Source of the DNA: Alphaproteobacteria bacterium
GTDB lineage: Bacteria; Pseudomonadota; Alphaproteobacteria; Rickettsiales; UBA8987
Assembly (NCBI GenBank): GCA_023269645.1
Contig: JAHFPR010000030.1
Span: forward strand, 1 to 12,671
Direction of reading: 5' to 3'
Length of the DNA: 12,671 nucleotides
Part shown: one piece after another, positions 11,919-12,671 of the stretch
Position numbering within the stretch: the stretch's first letter is position 1
Layout of the letters: every line of letters starts with the position of its first letter
Notes under the pieces: generated by a model
Databases searched by the model: none
What the model was told of the DNA's origin: nothing
The model's input: only the letters and a program-made list of their open reading frames with translations
Program-made: the position numbers and the translations under genes

Positions 11919-12671
11919 TCACACTATCAGCACGTCGCCTAGCGGAAGGGTGAGTATGCCGAGGAGCGTGATGCCGCCGCCCGCATCGGCGATGTGGCCA
12001 ACGGAAAACGCGGCCAGCACGGCTTCCGGCGAGGCGAACAGCGCACCGGAGAATTGCAGCTTGTCTTCAGCGGGATTAAAATCTGTCACGACATCCGCGC
12101 CGTGCCCCGGCAGGAAAACGAACACATCCGCGCCGCTGCCGCCGGTGAGCGTATCGTTCCCCAGATCGCCATACAGCGTATCGTTCCCCGCGCCACCGAA
12201 AAGCCGGTCGTCGTCCCGACCGCCATGAAGAAGATCGTTGCCTTCATCACCGAAAACCGTATCCGCAGCATTATTCCCGTTCAGATTATCGTTCCCGATC
12301 CCACCATCCACAGCATCGCTTTCCTTTCCTCCGAACACGGTATCATTGCCCCCGCCGCCGAAGACCTCATCGCCGCCCTGGTTGCCCTGCACGAAATCGT
12401 TTCCCGCGCCGCCCCTGAGCGTATCATTGCCGCTTCCGCCCAGCAGAGAATCATTGCCCGCTGCCCCGTTCAGGCTATCGTTGCCCACGCCGCCTGCGCG
12501 GGTAACATTCACCGGCGTTGGGATGACGATGGGCGGCACATCGCCCCCGCCCCCGCCGATGGGAAGGGGATCAAGCTGCGCCTCGCGTGCCGCATAGAAG
12601 CTGATAGCCTCCCGCTCGTCCGCCGCACTGTTACCGACGGGAAGCCATCCGGATTCCTCCCAGGTAATATT
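11919..12671 (-). CDS. RTX (hemolysin-type calcium-binding repeat) protein, C-terminal part
   Basis: The frame is open to the window edge, so the start and any N-terminal catalytic or adhesive domain lie outside; 250 residues are visible. After a linker (1-58, with a run of glycines at 39-43 and a Pro/Ile/Val stretch), 14 consecutive nonapeptides fill about 60-186. Examples are GVGNDSLNG, GSGNDTLRG, GAGNDTLYG and GSGADVFVF. These follow the GGxGxDxUx pattern that binds calcium in a parallel beta-roll. Several units are degenerate (NQGGDEVFG, GKESDAVDG, NNAADTVFG, GRDDDRLFG). The tail GADVVTDFNPAEDKLQFS...LPLGDVLIV resembles the C-terminus of type I-secreted RTX proteins, where the uncleaved export signal lies. 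Folding would occur outside the cell in calcium. No ABC exporter genes are within the window. Confidence 0.93.
   Translation of the reverse strand, partial: NITWEESGWLPVGNSAADEREAISFYAAREAQLDPLPIGGGGGDVPPIVIPTPVNVTRAGGVGNDSLNGAAGNDSLLGGSGNDTLRGGAGNDFVQGNQGGDEVFGGGGNDTVFGGKESDAVDGGIGNDNLNGNNAADTVFGDEGNDLLHGGRDDDRLFGGAGNDTLYGDLGNDTLTGGSGADVFVFLPGHGADVVTDFNPAEDKLQFSGALFASPEAVLAAFSVGHIADAGGGITLLGILTLPLGDVLIV

Noticed and set aside
12537..12539. GTG as the start of the RTX protein
   Set aside because: The frame remains open for 44 more codons to the window edge, and there is no ribosome-binding site before this GTG, so the gene is treated as partial.

Overview
The window looks like a chromosomal segment of a flagellated alphaproteobacterium. 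The gene order fliF-fliG-fliH(flbE)-fliN-flbD-flhA is that of the Caulobacter-type class II flagellar cluster. FlbD is an alphaproteobacterial sigma-54 activator, and S2 carries a long Ala/Glu/Lys-rich C-terminal tail. GC content is fairly high. The sequence alone does not allow a genus to be named.

Layout. (1) 1-1352: divergent ribosomal-protein genes, rpsB (minus strand, 3' end outside the window) and rpmG (plus), each with a recognisable sigma-70-type promoter in the shared gap. (2) 1353-1781: the rpmG terminator, a roughly 300-base stretch without a credible gene, and a sigma-54-like site ahead of fliF. (3) 1797-9200: six collinear flagellar genes for the MS ring (FliF), rotor/switch (FliG, FliN), export-ATPase regulator (FliH), sigma-54 activator (FlbD) and export gate (FlhA). 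They are closed by a palindromic terminator that is also a dispersed-repeat copy. (4) 9350-10228: a monocistronic type IV pilin-like gene with its own promoter. (5) 10292-10402: two inverted copies of a palindromic repeat between convergent genes. (6) 10408-11532 minus: a PAS-GGDEF diguanylate cyclase. (7) 11533-11918: a gene-free gap with a perfect 15-bp hairpin and another dispersed-repeat copy. (8) 11919-12671 minus: the C-terminal part of an RTX nonapeptide-repeat secreted protein, 5' end outside the window.

The most unusual structure is a set of palindromes built from 7-bp words. Four of the five flagellar gene junctions are gaps of 71-79 nt, nearly filled by an inverted repeat whose arms are degenerate tandem heptamers. 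The words are GGTTTCG/CCTGAAA at fliF-fliG and fliH-fliN, and CGTTAAT/CGATTAA at fliG-fliH and fliN-flbD, so the two families alternate along the operon. A related element lies around the rpmG terminator, and a third word (GAGTTTA/CTCTAAA) forms the same architecture in the rpsB leader. One element has a perfect 24-bp inverted repeat and supplies the last ten codons of fliH. In three junctions the right arm runs almost to the next start codon and leaves no good Shine-Dalgarno sequence. I know of no described element with this design. Function (mRNA processing or stoichiometry control, translational coupling, or a selfish hairpin) is inference.

How the genes work together: FliF, FliG and FliN build the rotor and C-ring, FliH and FlhA serve flagellar export, and FlbD probably times later flagellar genes and possibly its own operon through the sigma-54-like site. 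The cyclase, pilin and RTX protein would fit a motile-to-surface lifestyle switch, but nothing in the sequence links them to the flagellar operon.
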